Assembly: GCF_000756305.1 (NCBI RefSeq)
Contig: NZ_JRFE01000019.1
Span: 168,830-232,829, forward strand
DNA from: Myxosarcina sp. GI1
GTDB lineage: Bacteria > Cyanobacteriota > Cyanobacteriia > Cyanobacteriales > Xenococcaceae
Reading direction: 5' to 3'
Length of the DNA stretch: 64,000 nucleotides
Part shown: positions 10,790 through 22,333 of the stretch, one piece after another
How positions within the stretch are numbered: the stretch's first letter is position 1
How the letters are laid out: every line of letters begins with the position of its first letter
Translations under genes and position numbers: made by a program
Notes under the pieces: model-generated
What the model saw: only the letters and a program-made list of their open reading frames with translations
Told to the model about the DNA's origin: nothing
Database searches by the model: none

Positions 10790-10824
10790 ACAAAAAATAA
10801 AAAGAGGTCGCGATCGACCCCTTT
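10790..10824 (-). terminator. Intrinsic terminator of the apc operon
   Basis: Read on the minus strand, AAAGGGGTCG - ATCG - CGACCTCTTT forms a ten-base-pair stem (one G-U pair) and is followed by TTATTTTTTG. It lies 32 bp after the apcC stop codon and before ftsW, so it should separate the highly expressed apc transcript from ftsW. Confidence 0.8.
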
Positions 10825-10855
10825 GATTAAATTAAATTTTGTAATGTAATAAATT

Positions 10856-11059
10856 TTATGATAAGCCCGTGTTCATTCCTTGCTTGCCCGTAGCTAGCTC
10901 TACTTTCATAATTTTGCCGCCCATTTTCATGATGCGCTGCTGTTCGCGGAACCAGTTATCGTAGGGAACGAGTTTGGTAAAGTAGGTGTTTTGTAACTCT
11001 CTTTGCGTACGAATCCTGGACTGGCTAGGAACGCAAGCAGTAACTTTAAACATTCTCAT
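10856..11059 (-). CDS. apcC: Allophycocyanin core linker ApcC (LC 7.8)
   Basis: This 67-residue protein starts MRMFKVTACVPSQSRIRTQ and matches the small core linker of the phycobilisome, which caps and stabilises the allophycocyanin trimers and tunes their absorption. Length and sequence are typical for the CpcD-like domain family. An AGGAG ribosome-binding site stands a few bases before the ATG. It is the last gene of the apcE-apcA-apcB-apcC cluster and is followed directly by a strong terminator. Confidence 0.97.
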   Translation of the reverse strand: MRMFKVTACVPSQSRIRTQRELQNTYFTKLVPYDNWFREQQRIMKMGGKIMKVELATGKQGMNTGLS

Positions 11060-11363
11060 AAGTTTTTCTTCTCCTATTTTTCTTAATTAAATTATTTTCT
11101 TTTGGGATACCAAGGTTAAACCCTGATGAAAATTATGGTTTTTGTAAATTTGTCAAAAAATTCTACCGATTGTCATCATTCCGCAGCGTTTGATGACCTA
11201 AAAACGCTAAAGTTCGGGAGTCAAAAGTCAATACTAGATCGTCAAAACTTATTGCCGACCGATGCGATCGCTTATCCTAAGCTTCATTAGAACTAGCACT
11301 CACTCTAGACTTCCCGAACCAACGCGACTACTATTTATGAACGACTTTCAAACCAGGTTTAGT
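11060..11363. other. Gap between apcB and apcC
   Basis: These 304 bp separate apcB from apcC on the minus strand. A partial stop or processing site is common here in cyanobacterial apc operons, as the linker is needed in smaller amounts, but I found no clear hairpin with a T-tract. No gene is seen. Confidence 0.4.
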
Positions 11364-11849
11364 TTAGCTCAAGCCAGAGCAAATGTAGTCAAAGTAAACG
11401 CCCATTTCTTTACCAGCATCAGCACCAACTAAGCTAGCAGTTACTTCTTTCATAGCCTGGATGGCTTGAACTGTAGAAGAAACAGGTACGCCTAAAGAGT
11501 TATAGGTTTCTTTCAAACCGTTGAGTACGCGCTCGTCTAGGATCGAGGGATCGCCAGCCAACATAGCGTAAGTAGAATAGCGAAGATAATAATCCAAGTC
11601 GCGGATGCAGGCTGCATAGCGACGAGTAGTATACATATTTCCGCCAGGACGAGTAACATCAGAATACAGTAGAGATTTAGCTACTGCTTCTTTGACAATA
11701 CTCGCTGCATTAGCACTGATTACGCTGGCTGCACGAACGCGCAGTCCGCCAGTTTGAAAATAGTTTTTGAGCTTGTCCATGGCAGAACCATCGAGATACT
11801 TGCCTTGAACGTCAGCGGAATTAATAACAGAGGTAATTGCGTCTTGCAT
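11364..11849 (-). CDS. apcB: Allophycocyanin beta subunit ApcB
   Basis: The 161-residue protein is ApcB, which pairs with ApcA into the monomer of the phycobilisome core. The phycocyanobilin-binding cysteine is Cys81 in [15 protein letters not shown], and the conserved asparagine that is methylated in beta subunits is Asn71 in [10 protein letters not shown]. The length is exactly that of the family. The start [20 protein letters not shown] is conserved. An AAGGAA sequence precedes the ATG. It lies 116 bp after apcA. Confidence 0.98.
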   Translation of the reverse strand: MQDAITSVINSADVQGKYLDGSAMDKLKNYFQTGGLRVRAASVISANAASIVKEAVAKSLLYSDVTRPGGNMYTTRRYAACIRDLDYYLRYSTYAMLAGDPSILDERVLNGLKETYNSLGVPVSSTVQAIQAMKEVTASLVGADAGKEMGVYFDYICSGLS

Positions 11850-11965
11850 AATTTTATTTCCTTATCTTACCTAGTCTTAAATGCTTTAACACCGATAAGT
11901 TAGTGTATCTTTTTTAGAATTTGCGATCGATATTTTGAGTTAGTTTGGTTAACAGCAACTAAATG

Positions 11966-12451
11966 CTACTGCATAGCCCCAATAACGTAGTCGAAGTAAG
12001 AAGCTGCTTCGTTTTGGTCGTCAGCCGACATCATCGAAGTTGCTACGTCTTTCATTTCACGAATGCTTTGAGCCATAGCACCGACATCGGTTCCAAGAGA
12101 TTTGTACATCTCCCGCGCACCAACCAAACCAATTTCTTCAATAGGAGTAACGTCTCCTGCAACTACACCATAAGTGATCAGACGCAGGTAGTAATCCATA
12201 TCCCGCAAACAAGTTGCTGTCATTTCTTCACCGTAAGCGTTACCGCCTGGAGAAACAACGTCGGGACGTTTTTGAAATAGTCGATCGCCAGCTTGCTTGA
12301 CAATGCGTTCTCTAGACTCGGTTAGAGTTTGAGCGATACGCAGACGGCTTTCGCCAGTAGTAACAAAAGACTTGATTCTTTCTAGTTCGCCTGGGCTCAG
12401 GTAACGAGCTTCAGCATCGGCATTCACGATTGATTTCGTGACAATACTCAT
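11966..12451 (-). CDS. apcA: Allophycocyanin alpha subunit ApcA
   Basis: The 161-residue protein is ApcA. Its bilin-binding cysteine is Cys81 in [14 protein letters not shown]. With ApcB it forms the allophycocyanin trimers of the core, which take energy from the rods and pass it to ApcE and ApcD. The start is supported by a GGGAGGAAT ribosome-binding site about 8 bases upstream. A long 669-bp gap separates it from apcE, so apcABC probably has its own promoter besides any read-through. Confidence 0.98.
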   Translation of the reverse strand: MSIVTKSIVNADAEARYLSPGELERIKSFVTTGESRLRIAQTLTESRERIVKQAGDRLFQKRPDVVSPGGNAYGEEMTATCLRDMDYYLRLITYGVVAGDVTPIEEIGLVGAREMYKSLGTDVGAMAQSIREMKDVATSMMSADDQNEAASYFDYVIGAMQ

Positions 12452-13120
12452 CGATGGATTCCTCCCAATACAATGAAATCAAATAATGGATGAGCTACCC
12501 CAAGAGATAGTGTTTCTCAAACAAGGTTTCCAGCTTTTTATTTTTACTCTATATGACCTACTTGAGTTGTAGTTTTAGAGTAATAAAGCTAGCCGAACAA
12601 ATCTAACTAACTTTAGCTGGTTAAACCCCTCAGATTTTAGATTACTCTATTTTGCTAATTAGTTTTTAACTTTCAGCTACAAAATAGTATTGCAGTTAGT
12701 CAAACCGAATATATCAAAGGTAGCCATTACATTAACAAACTTTTACATAAAGACAAGTTCATTAATCAAAGTTGCTTTAAGTTAGCTATATTTTTACAGA
12801 TGCGATCGAGTAAGCGATCTGGTACAGACTAACATTCGAGCCAATTGTTGAATCGACCCAACTCAATTATTTTGCGATATTTGGTTCTAAAAAGCTATTT
12901 TTTCTTAACAAAAAATAATAATCTTCTTCAGAAACGAGGGACGAAGCGATCGCCTCAGCTATAAATTTTAAGTAAGGCAAAAGAAAAATCCTCTACTTCC
13001 TCACTTTAGTAAAAGAGTAGCATAAGCTATCTATGCCAATTGATAGCGGGTGACGATGAGTAAAACTCACCATCCCCATCTCTAACAATTGCCAATCGCT
13101 AATTTATCAAACAAATACCG
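12452..13120. promoter_or_regulatory. Long apcE-apcA gap, presumed apcABC promoter region
   Basis: No gene is visible in these 669 bp. The side near apcA is AT-rich and probably carries the leader and promoter of apcABC; long leaders are known for apc transcripts. The side near apcE has an imperfect hairpin around 13050-13075 (GGTGAG...CTCA...CACC on the minus strand), possibly part of apcE transcript termination. Neither promoter nor terminator can be pinned down by eye. Confidence 0.45.
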
Positions 13121-16114
<2,994 letters not shown>

Positions 16115-17197
16115 ATGACTGCTACTTTTTCTGCACCCAAATCCATTGCTTCCTGGCTCGGAGATGAAGCCGAAAATTTGCTAACTTATGAAGCAAAAGT
16201 CTCCCAAGAGATGCTGCACTTACCAGGCGCTGATTTTGTCGATCGCATTTTTAGCAAAAGCGATCGCAACCCTCAAGTATTACGTAGTTTGCAACAGCTA
16301 TACTCTACAGGCAGATTGGCAAACACGGGATATCTATCTATTTTGCCCGTCGATCAAGGTATCGAACACTCTGGCGCAGCTTCTTTTGCACCAAACCCAA
16401 TTTATTTCGATCCAGAAAATATTGTTAAATTAGCACTGGAAGGCGGTTGCAATGCCGTTGCTACTACTTTGGGTGTTTTGGGTATGGTGTCTCGCAAATA
16501 TGCCCACCATATTCCCTTTATCGTCAAACTCAATCACAACGAACTGCTAACCTATCCCAACGCTTCGGATCAGATTATGTTTGGCAGCGTCGAACAAGCT
16601 TGGAACTTAGGCGCAGTTGCCATCGGCGCGACGATTTATTTTGGTTCGGAAGGTTCTGCCAGACAAATACAGGAAGTTAGTAAAGCTTTTGCCCGCGCCC
16701 ACGAACTAGGCATGGCAACTATTCTCTGGTGCTATTTACGCAATAATGCCTTCAAACAAGATAAAGACTATCATTTAGCTGCCGATCTTACAGGACAAGC
16801 CAACCATCTAGGCGTAACTATAGAGGCAGATATTATCAAGCAAAAGCTACCCGAATGCAATGGGGGTTATACCGCAGTTGCTAAAGCCACTGGTAATAAA
16901 TACGGCAGAACTCACGATAAAGTGTATAGCGAACTAACTAGCGACCACCCGATCGATTTGACTCGCTATCAGGTTCTCAACTGTTATGCAGGACGTAGCG
17001 GTTTGATTAACTCTGGTGGTGCTTCTGGTGACAATGACTTTGCTACTGCCGTTCGTACTGCGGTAATTAATAAACGCGCAGGGGGTTGCGGTTTGATCTC
17101 TGGTAGAAAAACCTTCCAGCGTCCGATGGATGAAGGGGTCAAACTATTCCACGCCATTCAGGATGTTTATCTATCTGAAGATGTGACTATTGCTTGA
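16115..17197 (+). CDS. fbaB: Class I fructose-bisphosphate aldolase (FbaB/DhnA type)
   Basis: The 360-residue protein closely follows E. coli FbaB from its start to its last residues (compare [20 protein letters not shown] and the ending [10 protein letters not shown]). It splits fructose-1,6-bisphosphate into two triose phosphates in glycolysis, and runs in reverse in the Calvin cycle. The Schiff-base lysine should be Lys242 in EADIIKQKL. The glycine-rich phosphate-binding stretches [11 protein letters not shown] and [12 protein letters not shown] are present. It diverges from apcE and is followed by a hairpin. Cyanobacteria also have a class II enzyme, so this may be a second or inducible aldolase. 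Confidence 0.95.
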   Translation: MTATFSAPKSIASWLGDEAENLLTYEAKVSQEMLHLPGADFVDRIFSKSDRNPQVLRSLQQLYSTGRLANTGYLSILPVDQGIEHSGAASFAPNPIYFDPENIVKLALEGGCNAVATTLGVLGMVSRKYAHHIPFIVKLNHNELLTYPNASDQIMFGSVEQAWNLGAVAIGATIYFGSEGSARQIQEVSKAFARAHELGMATILWCYLRNNAFKQDKDYHLAADLTGQANHLGVTIEADIIKQKLPECNGGYTAVAKATGNKYGRTHDKVYSELTSDHPIDLTRYQVLNCYAGRSGLINSGGASGDNDFATAVRTAVINKRAGGCGLISGRKTFQRPMDEGVKLFHAIQDVYLSEDVTIA

Positions 17198-17216
17198 TAT
17201 TGCTTGATGTAGTTTA

Positions 17217-17235
17217 GGGCGAATGAACTTCGCCC
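17217..17235 (+). terminator. Hairpin after fbaB
   Basis: GGGCGAA - TGAAC - TTCGCCC forms a perfect seven-base-pair stem 20 bp after the fbaB stop codon. The following sequence is only weakly T-rich (ACTAACGTTATTTATTT), so it may be a weak terminator or a stabilising 3' structure. Confidence 0.55.
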
Positions 17236-17301
17236 ACTAACGTTATTTATTTCTAGTTGTACTTAAATCGATCTAAAAATTGCTACAAATACGATCGCTA
17301 G

Positions 17302-17514
17302 TTATAAAAGCTGTTTAAACTCTTCAATTGTCAAACCAGCATCTTTAACAATTCCAGCCATTGTATAAGCATTTACAGGATTGGCTCTAGGAATGACAAT
17401 AACGCGAGTGTCGTTAGTCATGGTAATATGTTTACCCTGTCGCACGATTCTAAAACCAGCTTTTTCAAAAGCCTTAACGGCTCTTTGGTGATTAATACCT
17501 GGAAGCTTTGGCAT
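17302..17514 (-). CDS. hicA: HicA-type mRNA interferase toxin
   Basis: This 70-residue protein has the HicA/YcfA fold: MPKLPGINHQRAVKAFEKAG at the start, and the catalytic histidine in RQGKHITM followed by VIVIPRANPVNAYTMAGIVKDAG. HicA toxins cut mRNA when free of HicB. The gene starts 2 bp after the stop codon of hicB, so the two form an operon with the antitoxin first. It seems intact. The pair lies directly downstream of a broken restriction-modification gene, a common type of defence-gene neighbourhood. Confidence 0.9.
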   Translation of the reverse strand: MPKLPGINHQRAVKAFEKAGFRIVRQGKHITMTNDTRVIVIPRANPVNAYTMAGIVKDAGLTIEEFKQLL

Positions 17515-17516
17515 AG

Positions 17517-17711
17517 TTATCCTACTTCCACATATCGAGCATCTGTGTCTTTATTCAATTCCTCGACTGTCGCTAAATAAGCACTGATCGCATCTTTAAT
17601 ATTTTCTAAAGCCTCTGCTTCTGTTTCTCCCTGCGACCAACAACCAGGTAAACCAGGACACCAAACTGCATATCCTTCTTCGCTTTGTTTTAGTCTGACT
17701 TGGTAACGCAT
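17517..17711 (-). CDS. hicB: HicB-type antitoxin
   Basis: From the ATG at 17709-17711 this is a 64-residue protein with the HicB core EEGYAVWCPGLPGCWSQGET and the following helix EALENIKDAISAYLATVEEL. The frame is open further upstream from a non-ATG codon, but that extension is rich in K, N and I and overlaps the tail of the upstream gene, so I did not use it. There is no added DNA-binding domain, so it is a short HicB that would neutralise HicA by binding and may regulate through the complex. Confidence 0.88.
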   Translation of the reverse strand: MRYQVRLKQSEEGYAVWCPGLPGCWSQGETEAEALENIKDAISAYLATVEELNKDTDARYVEVG

Positions 17712-17787
17712 AAATTTTAAACGATATTTGTTTTTTCTTAGTACATAAATTAATTTTAGTGGTCTACTGATATGAAAATCGCAGTAA

Positions 17788-18033
17788 TTAATAATCAGGA
17801 GATTCTGCACCGATGACTTTTTCACCTTGTTGTTCTTTCTCTGCAAGTTCTAAATTTAGTTCTAGAAGTTTGGCTAAGATATCATCTTGTTCTTTAAAAC
17901 CGTAAGCTTGCATCACTAATTTATCTAACTGTTGATGTAGCTGATAGAGTTTACTTGCTGGTTCGTGAAAGTATTGGTTATAAAGTTGCGTAATGCCCCA
18001 CTGTTTTTGTTCCATTTGTTGCGAGCGGTATTA
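17788..18033 (-). pseudogene. C-terminal tail of the MmeI-like enzyme, beyond an in-frame stop
   Basis: After the TAA at 18031-18033 the same frame continues for 80 codons with YRSQQMEQKQWGITQLYNQ and then a helical tail with LYQLHQQLDKLVMQAYGF. That is the usual C-terminus of large Type II restriction-methyltransferases of this family. A single C-to-T change (CAA to TAA) would explain the stop. A restart at the ATG at 18013-18015 could give a 75-residue peptide, but I read it as the cut-off end of the gene at 18031-20516. Confidence 0.75.
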
Positions 18034-19803
18034 ATGTAGTTCGATCGCTTTATTGCGGATTTGCTGGATTAGGTTTTTCGTTGGGGCAGTTCGCGAACTG
18101 TCCTTACGGGGCATTTGCGGAAAGGGAAAGGTTTCAAAACAAGTTGTGTTTGTGTATCGCGTTCTATCTTCTAAAGTAGAACTTTGCGCTTGTACCCATA
18201 GACGATGAATATTAGATGTAAGAATGCCTAAAACATAGTAATCATCCGAAGCTACAACTTTTATTGTTCTCGCAGGTAGCCAACTAGTATTACAAGGAAC
18301 AAAAATACACCATTTAGATACCTCTGAAACCATAAAGCAATAAGACAAAGTTGATAATGCTTTTCTCATTCCTGTTCTTATGCCTTCATATTTCCACCAA
18401 TAAGTTTTTAACTTATCATTACGATTATCTTTCCTTTCTACAGGAATAGTAGATTTTAGCCATTCAAATGGAAGTTTGTATGAGCTTGCTTCTTCAATTG
18501 ACATATTATTGAAATCAATAATCCATCTTGCAGGGGTGAATTTAGGATTTTGTGTTAAGTTTTCACCAATTAAAAGCAGCTTTAGCACGTTTTTATTTTT
18601 TTCTTCCTCTTTAGTCGATTGTTTATATTGTTCATCCGTAATAATAAAACCATCTCCGTTGGGTAAGACTCCTGTAAAACACTTATTTTTATTAGCTTTT
18701 ATTTTTATTGTCTTACTAACATCTATAGTAGTTTTAAGAGATGAGTTTATACTATCTACTTCGCTGTTATCTAAGTAACATTTTTTAGGTTTTACTTTAC
18801 TCCAATTAACAATGCTGACATGAACTTTAGCTTCTCCAGACCATGTTTGGCTAGAAATAGCTTCATTTATATAACCACCATTTTGTATGATGTAATCCAA
18901 AGTTGCAGTTTTACTTTGTCCTTGACTAATTGAATTCGTTCCTACAAAACCAACTCTAGTGTTATCAATATTGTCATGGGCAACCCGAAACCAATAGCTG
19001 CAAAAATCCACCTGTCCCTTGACATCAGGAAATTTTTTAAATACTTTTTCTGTATACTCGTTTCCGAATTCCGAACGTAAGCGATATCCACCCAAAAAAG
19101 GAGGGTTGCCGATAATAGCGTTAGCTTTTACCCAAGGAGTAAATAAAGCATCGGTGCAAACGATGTTTTTATCTAGAGTATCGAGAGGTAATTCTGGTTC
19201 GGTTAGTTCCAAGCGATCGATCGCCACTTTTTTAGCAATAGTTAGAGTAACTTTAGCCAACTCTACCGCAAAAGGATTGATATCCATGCCGTAAAACTGT
19301 AGCGGTGTTACCAAACCCATTTGCACCTGTTGTTTGAGAGTTTCGGATCTACGGCGTTCTGAAATTTTATTCAGTAGTGACTTTTCTATTTCTTTCAATT
19401 CTTGATAGGCAATATATAAGAAATTTCCCGAACCACAGACAGGATCGAGAACGCGATAGTTTTGCAATTCTAGCTGTAGGGAATTTAGTTCGGAAATGCT
19501 GTTAGCAGCTTCTATCTTTTCGTCCCAATAATTACTAATAGTCGGTTTGACGATTTTCATAATGTCCGCTTCGGAAGTGAAGTGCATTCCGTAAGCGTGA
19601 CGTTCTTCTTTATTCGCCGTCCCCTCAAAAATGTTACCAAAAATAGCAGGACGAACTTGCTGCCAATTTTCTCGCGCTGCTTCGTCTAAACGCTTTAATT
19701 CTTCCTTAGTCAGTTCGATGGGATGAATTTTGGCAAACAATCCCCCATTAAAATAGTCTACCCCTTTATATCTTCCTGCGGGCGTAACTCCACGTCGATT
19801 CAT
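18031..19803 (-). CDS. MmeI-like methyltransferase and recognition part (split gene, second fragment)
   Basis: This 590-residue fragment starts MNRRGVTPAGRYKGVDYFNGG, which normally follows directly on the N-terminal part. It has the SAM-binding motif DPVCGSGNF (residues 120-128) and the catalytic NPPF (233-236) of N6-adenine methyltransferases; the second half is the target recognition region. In the intact family one long chain carries nuclease, methylase and recognition domains (Type IIL/IIG). Here the reading frame is broken 5' by a one-base loss in a G run and ended 3' by a TAA. Translation could begin at the ATG, which overlaps the previous fragment, so a methylase-only product is possible. 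Confidence 0.8.
   Translation of the reverse strand: MNRRGVTPAGRYKGVDYFNGGLFAKIHPIELTKEELKRLDEAARENWQQVRPAIFGNIFEGTANKEERHAYGMHFTSEADIMKIVKPTISNYWDEKIEAANSISELNSLQLELQNYRVLDPVCGSGNFLYIAYQELKEIEKSLLNKISERRRSETLKQQVQMGLVTPLQFYGMDINPFAVELAKVTLTIAKKVAIDRLELTEPELPLDTLDKNIVCTDALFTPWVKANAIIGNPPFLGGYRLRSEFGNEYTEKVFKKFPDVKGQVDFCSYWFRVAHDNIDNTRVGFVGTNSISQGQSKTATLDYIIQNGGYINEAISSQTWSGEAKVHVSIVNWSKVKPKKCYLDNSEVDSINSSLKTTIDVSKTIKIKANKNKCFTGVLPNGDGFIITDEQYKQSTKEEEKNKNVLKLLLIGENLTQNPKFTPARWIIDFNNMSIEEASSYKLPFEWLKSTIPVERKDNRNDKLKTYWWKYEGIRTGMRKALSTLSYCFMVSEVSKWCIFVPCNTSWLPARTIKVVASDDYYVLGILTSNIHRLWVQAQSSTLEDRTRYTNTTCFETFPFPQMPRKDSSRTAPTKNLIQQIRNKAIELH
18087..18100. repeat. Perfect 14-bp palindrome in the restriction gene tail
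   Basis: CAGTTCGCGAACTG is a perfect palindrome within a GC-rich patch (about 18080-18112) in the 3' part of the methyltransferase fragment. It encodes the unusual stretch RKDSSRTAPTK. The composition differs from the gene and is like the hairpin repeats elsewhere in the window, so it may be a small insertion. Confidence 0.55.
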
Positions 19804-20516
19804 CTGCTCGAACAGTCCCCCAAAACATCGTAAGAACTTTGACCGTTCAAACAGTCCCGAACGCAGCTAACAAACATATCCTGGGGTAATAAGCCGCGAT
19901 CTTCGGCAAACATCGCTAAGACGCACTGCAAAACCAATCTTTGAGCGTCGGCAACGCTAAAACCTGCCCGTTCGCCTCGTTCTTTAAGAATTTCGCACAG
20001 TTCCCCCATTTTACGAGCGGTATTTTGGGTAACTTCTACCTGATTATTACGAAAGACAGGAGTTTGAGGCTGCAACCCCATAAAGCCAAAAGCAGAGGCT
20101 CGTTCGGGTAGAGTATTTATGGCAATAACGTCTACAGGTTCGTCTACTTGATTATCAAAGTCGTAGATCCAAAACTCATCAAAATTACACAGCATGGCGT
20201 AGCGAGGACGATTGGGAACTATTCTCGTCCAGTAATTAAAAGCCTGACGATAATGTTTGCCTAAATCTTCCCCTTGTTTCTTCATTTCGATTAATACGCG
20301 GGGCTTCCAGACTAAATCGGCAAAACCAGTTTTACCTTTTTTGCTTCCTTTTCTTATTGCAACCTCGTATTCCGCCCCCGCCTGTAATGCACCTGAATGA
20401 CCAAAAGCACGAAAAAAACGATCTAGAAATATTTGCGCTTCGCTTTTCTCTTTTCCAGTAATAAATTGCAGACGATAATTAACAAACTCTTGCAGACTTT
20501 GAGGAGTAGCTACCAT
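19800..20516 (-). CDS. MmeI-like restriction enzyme N-terminal nuclease part (split gene, first fragment)
   Basis: This 238-residue fragment is the N-terminal nuclease and spacer part of an MmeI-like enzyme. The PD-(D/E)XK site is visible as Asp67 and Glu77-Met-Lys79 in FADLVWKPRVLIEMKK. Its last residues, YDVLGDCSSR, depart from the family, where the sequence continues LGGLFEQMN. Adding one G to the five-G run (C run at 19817-19821 on the plus strand) restores exactly VLGGLFEQMNRRG and joins it to the next fragment. So the gene is split by a single-base slip in a homopolymer, either a true mutation, a phase-variable site or a sequencing error. Confidence 0.8.
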   Translation of the reverse strand: MVATPQSLQEFVNYRLQFITGKEKSEAQIFLDRFFRAFGHSGALQAGAEYEVAIRKGSKKGKTGFADLVWKPRVLIEMKKQGEDLGKHYRQAFNYWTRIVPNRPRYAMLCNFDEFWIYDFDNQVDEPVDVIAINTLPERASAFGFMGLQPQTPVFRNNQVEVTQNTARKMGELCEILKERGERAGFSVADAQRLVLQCVLAMFAEDRGLLPQDMFVSCVRDCLNGQSSYDVLGDCSSR

Positions 20517-20674
20517 AAAAATCGTGGATAACTGACTCTCTCAAAGTTCCCCTTCGAGAATTAGGATCTATAAACAAATCTACGTGATTTCAATTTATAT
20601 TTCACAAATCACGCCAAAAATTCATTTTTTTACGTAGGTATTTTCTTTTAGAGGTTTCCTAAAAAGCTTACTTC

Positions 20675-21013
20675 TTATTCACCGCAACAGCGATCGATAC
20701 CCAAACTGTCTAAAATCAGATCGCTGACGGCATTAGCGATCGCAAATTCGCTGTAAAAACTCCGACTAAAATCAAAAGCCTGCATTTCGGTAATAATTGC
20801 AATTACCAGCGAACCTAAATCGTTTTCACCTTCCAAACGTTGGCGTACAAAAATTTGTGAGGCTCTAGAAGCAATCTTTTCATTAATTGTTTCTGGGATA
20901 AACTCAGTATCCAACCAGTTGTGCAAAGACTGTTTGAGCCATTGGGCTTCTACCTCTGGATTCTGTACGGGAGGTAAAATAACTGGAGGAATCGGTTGGG
21001 CAGATTCTGTCAT
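20675..21013 (-). CDS. Conserved small protein, unknown function
   Basis: This 112-residue protein has a proline-rich start (PIPPVILPPVQNPEVEAQWL) followed by a helical region with LHNWLDTEFIPETINEKIA, ending with a cysteine pair in DRCCGE. No membrane segment or signal is seen. I do not recognise a named family, though the composition is like conserved cyanobacterial hypothetical proteins. The start ATG and good coding character make it likely real. Its neighbours (a restriction gene and a DUF92 gene) say little. Confidence 0.65.
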   Translation of the reverse strand: MTESAQPIPPVILPPVQNPEVEAQWLKQSLHNWLDTEFIPETINEKIASRASQIFVRQRLEGENDLGSLVIAIITEMQAFDFSRSFYSEFAIANAVSDLILDSLGIDRCCGE

Positions 21014-21064
21014 CGGTTTTTCAATCGCTATCTTAAATTAATTGTAGCTAGTACCGCTACGCGG

Positions 21065-21106
21065 AAATTAAAAGTTAAAAGTTAAAAATTAAAAGTCAAA
21101 AGCTTT
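21065..21106. repeat. Heptanucleotide tandem repeat (STRR type)
   Basis: Six 7-bp units follow one another: AAATTAA, AAGTTAA, AAGTTAA, AAATTAA, AAGTCAA, AAGCTTT. Such short tandem heptamers (STRR sequences) are well known between cyanobacterial genes. Units of a similar kind recur at 27214, 27384, 60651 and 63170. Confidence 0.8.
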
Positions 21107-21301
21107 ACATAACAAGATTTTCAAACGGTTGCTTTATTTACGCATTAGTCTACTAGCTCTCGATCGCTCTATCGTTCATTATTTACAGCAATTATTAATT
21201 AAATTGATTTAATTTAGGAAACAGGTAATAGGCAACAGTTAATATTAATTACCGTACTCTAGTTTTTCTCAATTCTCTTGTTTCTCGCTACTCAAAACTT
21301 T

Positions 21302-22063
21302 CTAGCCAATTGTGTAAGCATAAACAACTGCCAATCCGATAGCGGCGATCGCGCCAATAATAGTATTAATAAAATTAACTATTTCATTAGTCAGCCAGGC
21401 AAACTTGGGTTGTAGTGTCGCACCAATTAAACTTTCGATAGTGGTGGCAATAAATGCGGCGATCGCACACCAGACAATACCAATAGGCTCGATAAGTCCA
21501 ATCACCCAGGCGACAATAGCAATAACTAACGAAGCTACTACACCAGCGATGGTACCTTCCCAACTTACTGCCCCTTCCGTACCCTGGGGAACGGGTTTTA
21601 AAGTCGTAACTAAAAAAGTGTGTTTGCCATAAGCTTTGCCTATTTCGCTAGCCGTAGTATCGGAAAGCTTGGTAGCAAAACTGGCTGCATAAGCCAAAAT
21701 TAATAATTCTTTAACTGGAGAGGCGAAAAATAAACTCAATATGGCGCAGATAGCTGCTGTCAGTGCCGATCCCCAAACATTTTCGGGACCCCGCATTCCA
21801 GAACGTTTTTCGGCTATGCCTTTGGCTTCTTTTTGCTTCATCCCCAGGCGAGTCATTAGCGAACCAGCTAAAAAATAAAACATTACTACGCTGTATCCCC
21901 GCCAGCCCAAAGTTGCCCAAACTATTACTCCCAAAACCCAGGCGTGAATGTAGCCAGCTGGAGTTAATAACTTTTTCGGCAAAATCCAGGCGATCGCCAA
22001 AAGGAGACTATTTAAGGCTAGAGCAAGAAACCAAGGATTATACCAATTAATTTCAGTCAGCAT
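21302..22063 (-). CDS. DUF92 (TIGR00297) membrane protein, VTE6-like
   Basis: This 253-residue protein has six or so hydrophobic segments and the family stretches GMRGPENVWGSA, YAASFATKLSDTTASEIGKAYG and PVPQGTEGAVSWEGT. DUF92 includes plant VTE6, which phosphorylates phytyl phosphate to phytyl diphosphate for salvage of phytol into tocopherol and chlorophyll. Cyanobacterial members are taken as the same enzyme, so phytyl-phosphate kinase is a reasonable guess; it is not proven by anything seen here. The start is at the ATG giving MLTEINWYNPW. It diverges from the small gene at 22105. Confidence 0.85.
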   Translation of the reverse strand: MLTEINWYNPWFLALALNSLLLAIAWILPKKLLTPAGYIHAWVLGVIVWATLGWRGYSVVMFYFLAGSLMTRLGMKQKEAKGIAEKRSGMRGPENVWGSALTAAICAILSLFFASPVKELLILAYAASFATKLSDTTASEIGKAYGKHTFLVTTLKPVPQGTEGAVSWEGTIAGVVASLVIAIVAWVIGLIEPIGIVWCAIAAFIATTIESLIGATLQPKFAWLTNEIVNFINTIIGAIAAIGLAVVYAYTIG

Positions 22064-22104
22064 TTTAATTACAATAAACTACGGCAATCTTTTAGCTAAA
22101 TCTT

Positions 22105-22323
22105 ATGTCTATTTCCAAAGCCGAAGCCAAACAACTTTTAGAACGGATGATTTTTGATGACCAACATCCCCAACAGTGGGTAGAAGATGTTTGGGGTATA
22201 ACGCCAATTTTAGGAGACAGTGCGGCAAAATTACTAGAAGTTTATGAAGCATTGATTGAATGCTGTCCTGAAGAAAAACTAGACAATCTGGTGCAGTCTT
22301 ATTTACAGCAAAAAATGCAATAG
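22105..22323 (+). CDS. Small conserved protein, unknown function
   Basis: This 72-residue soluble protein begins MSISKAEAKQLLERMIFDDQ and contains PQQWVEDVWGITPILGDSAAK and a cysteine pair at IECCPEE. It is acidic and helical. I do not recognise a family name. It diverges from the DUF92 gene with a gap of only 41 bp, and its end is close to the convergent cupin gene. Its compact setting and clear ATG argue that it is real. Confidence 0.65.
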   Translation: MSISKAEAKQLLERMIFDDQHPQQWVEDVWGITPILGDSAAKLLEVYEALIECCPEEKLDNLVQSYLQQKMQ

Positions 22324-22333
22324 CATCTTATTT

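Noticed and set aside
10749-10793. TTG start of ftsW at 10793
   Set aside because: The TTG lies in the T-tract of the apc terminator; a GTG at 10748 fits better with FtsW length, though the start is not certain.
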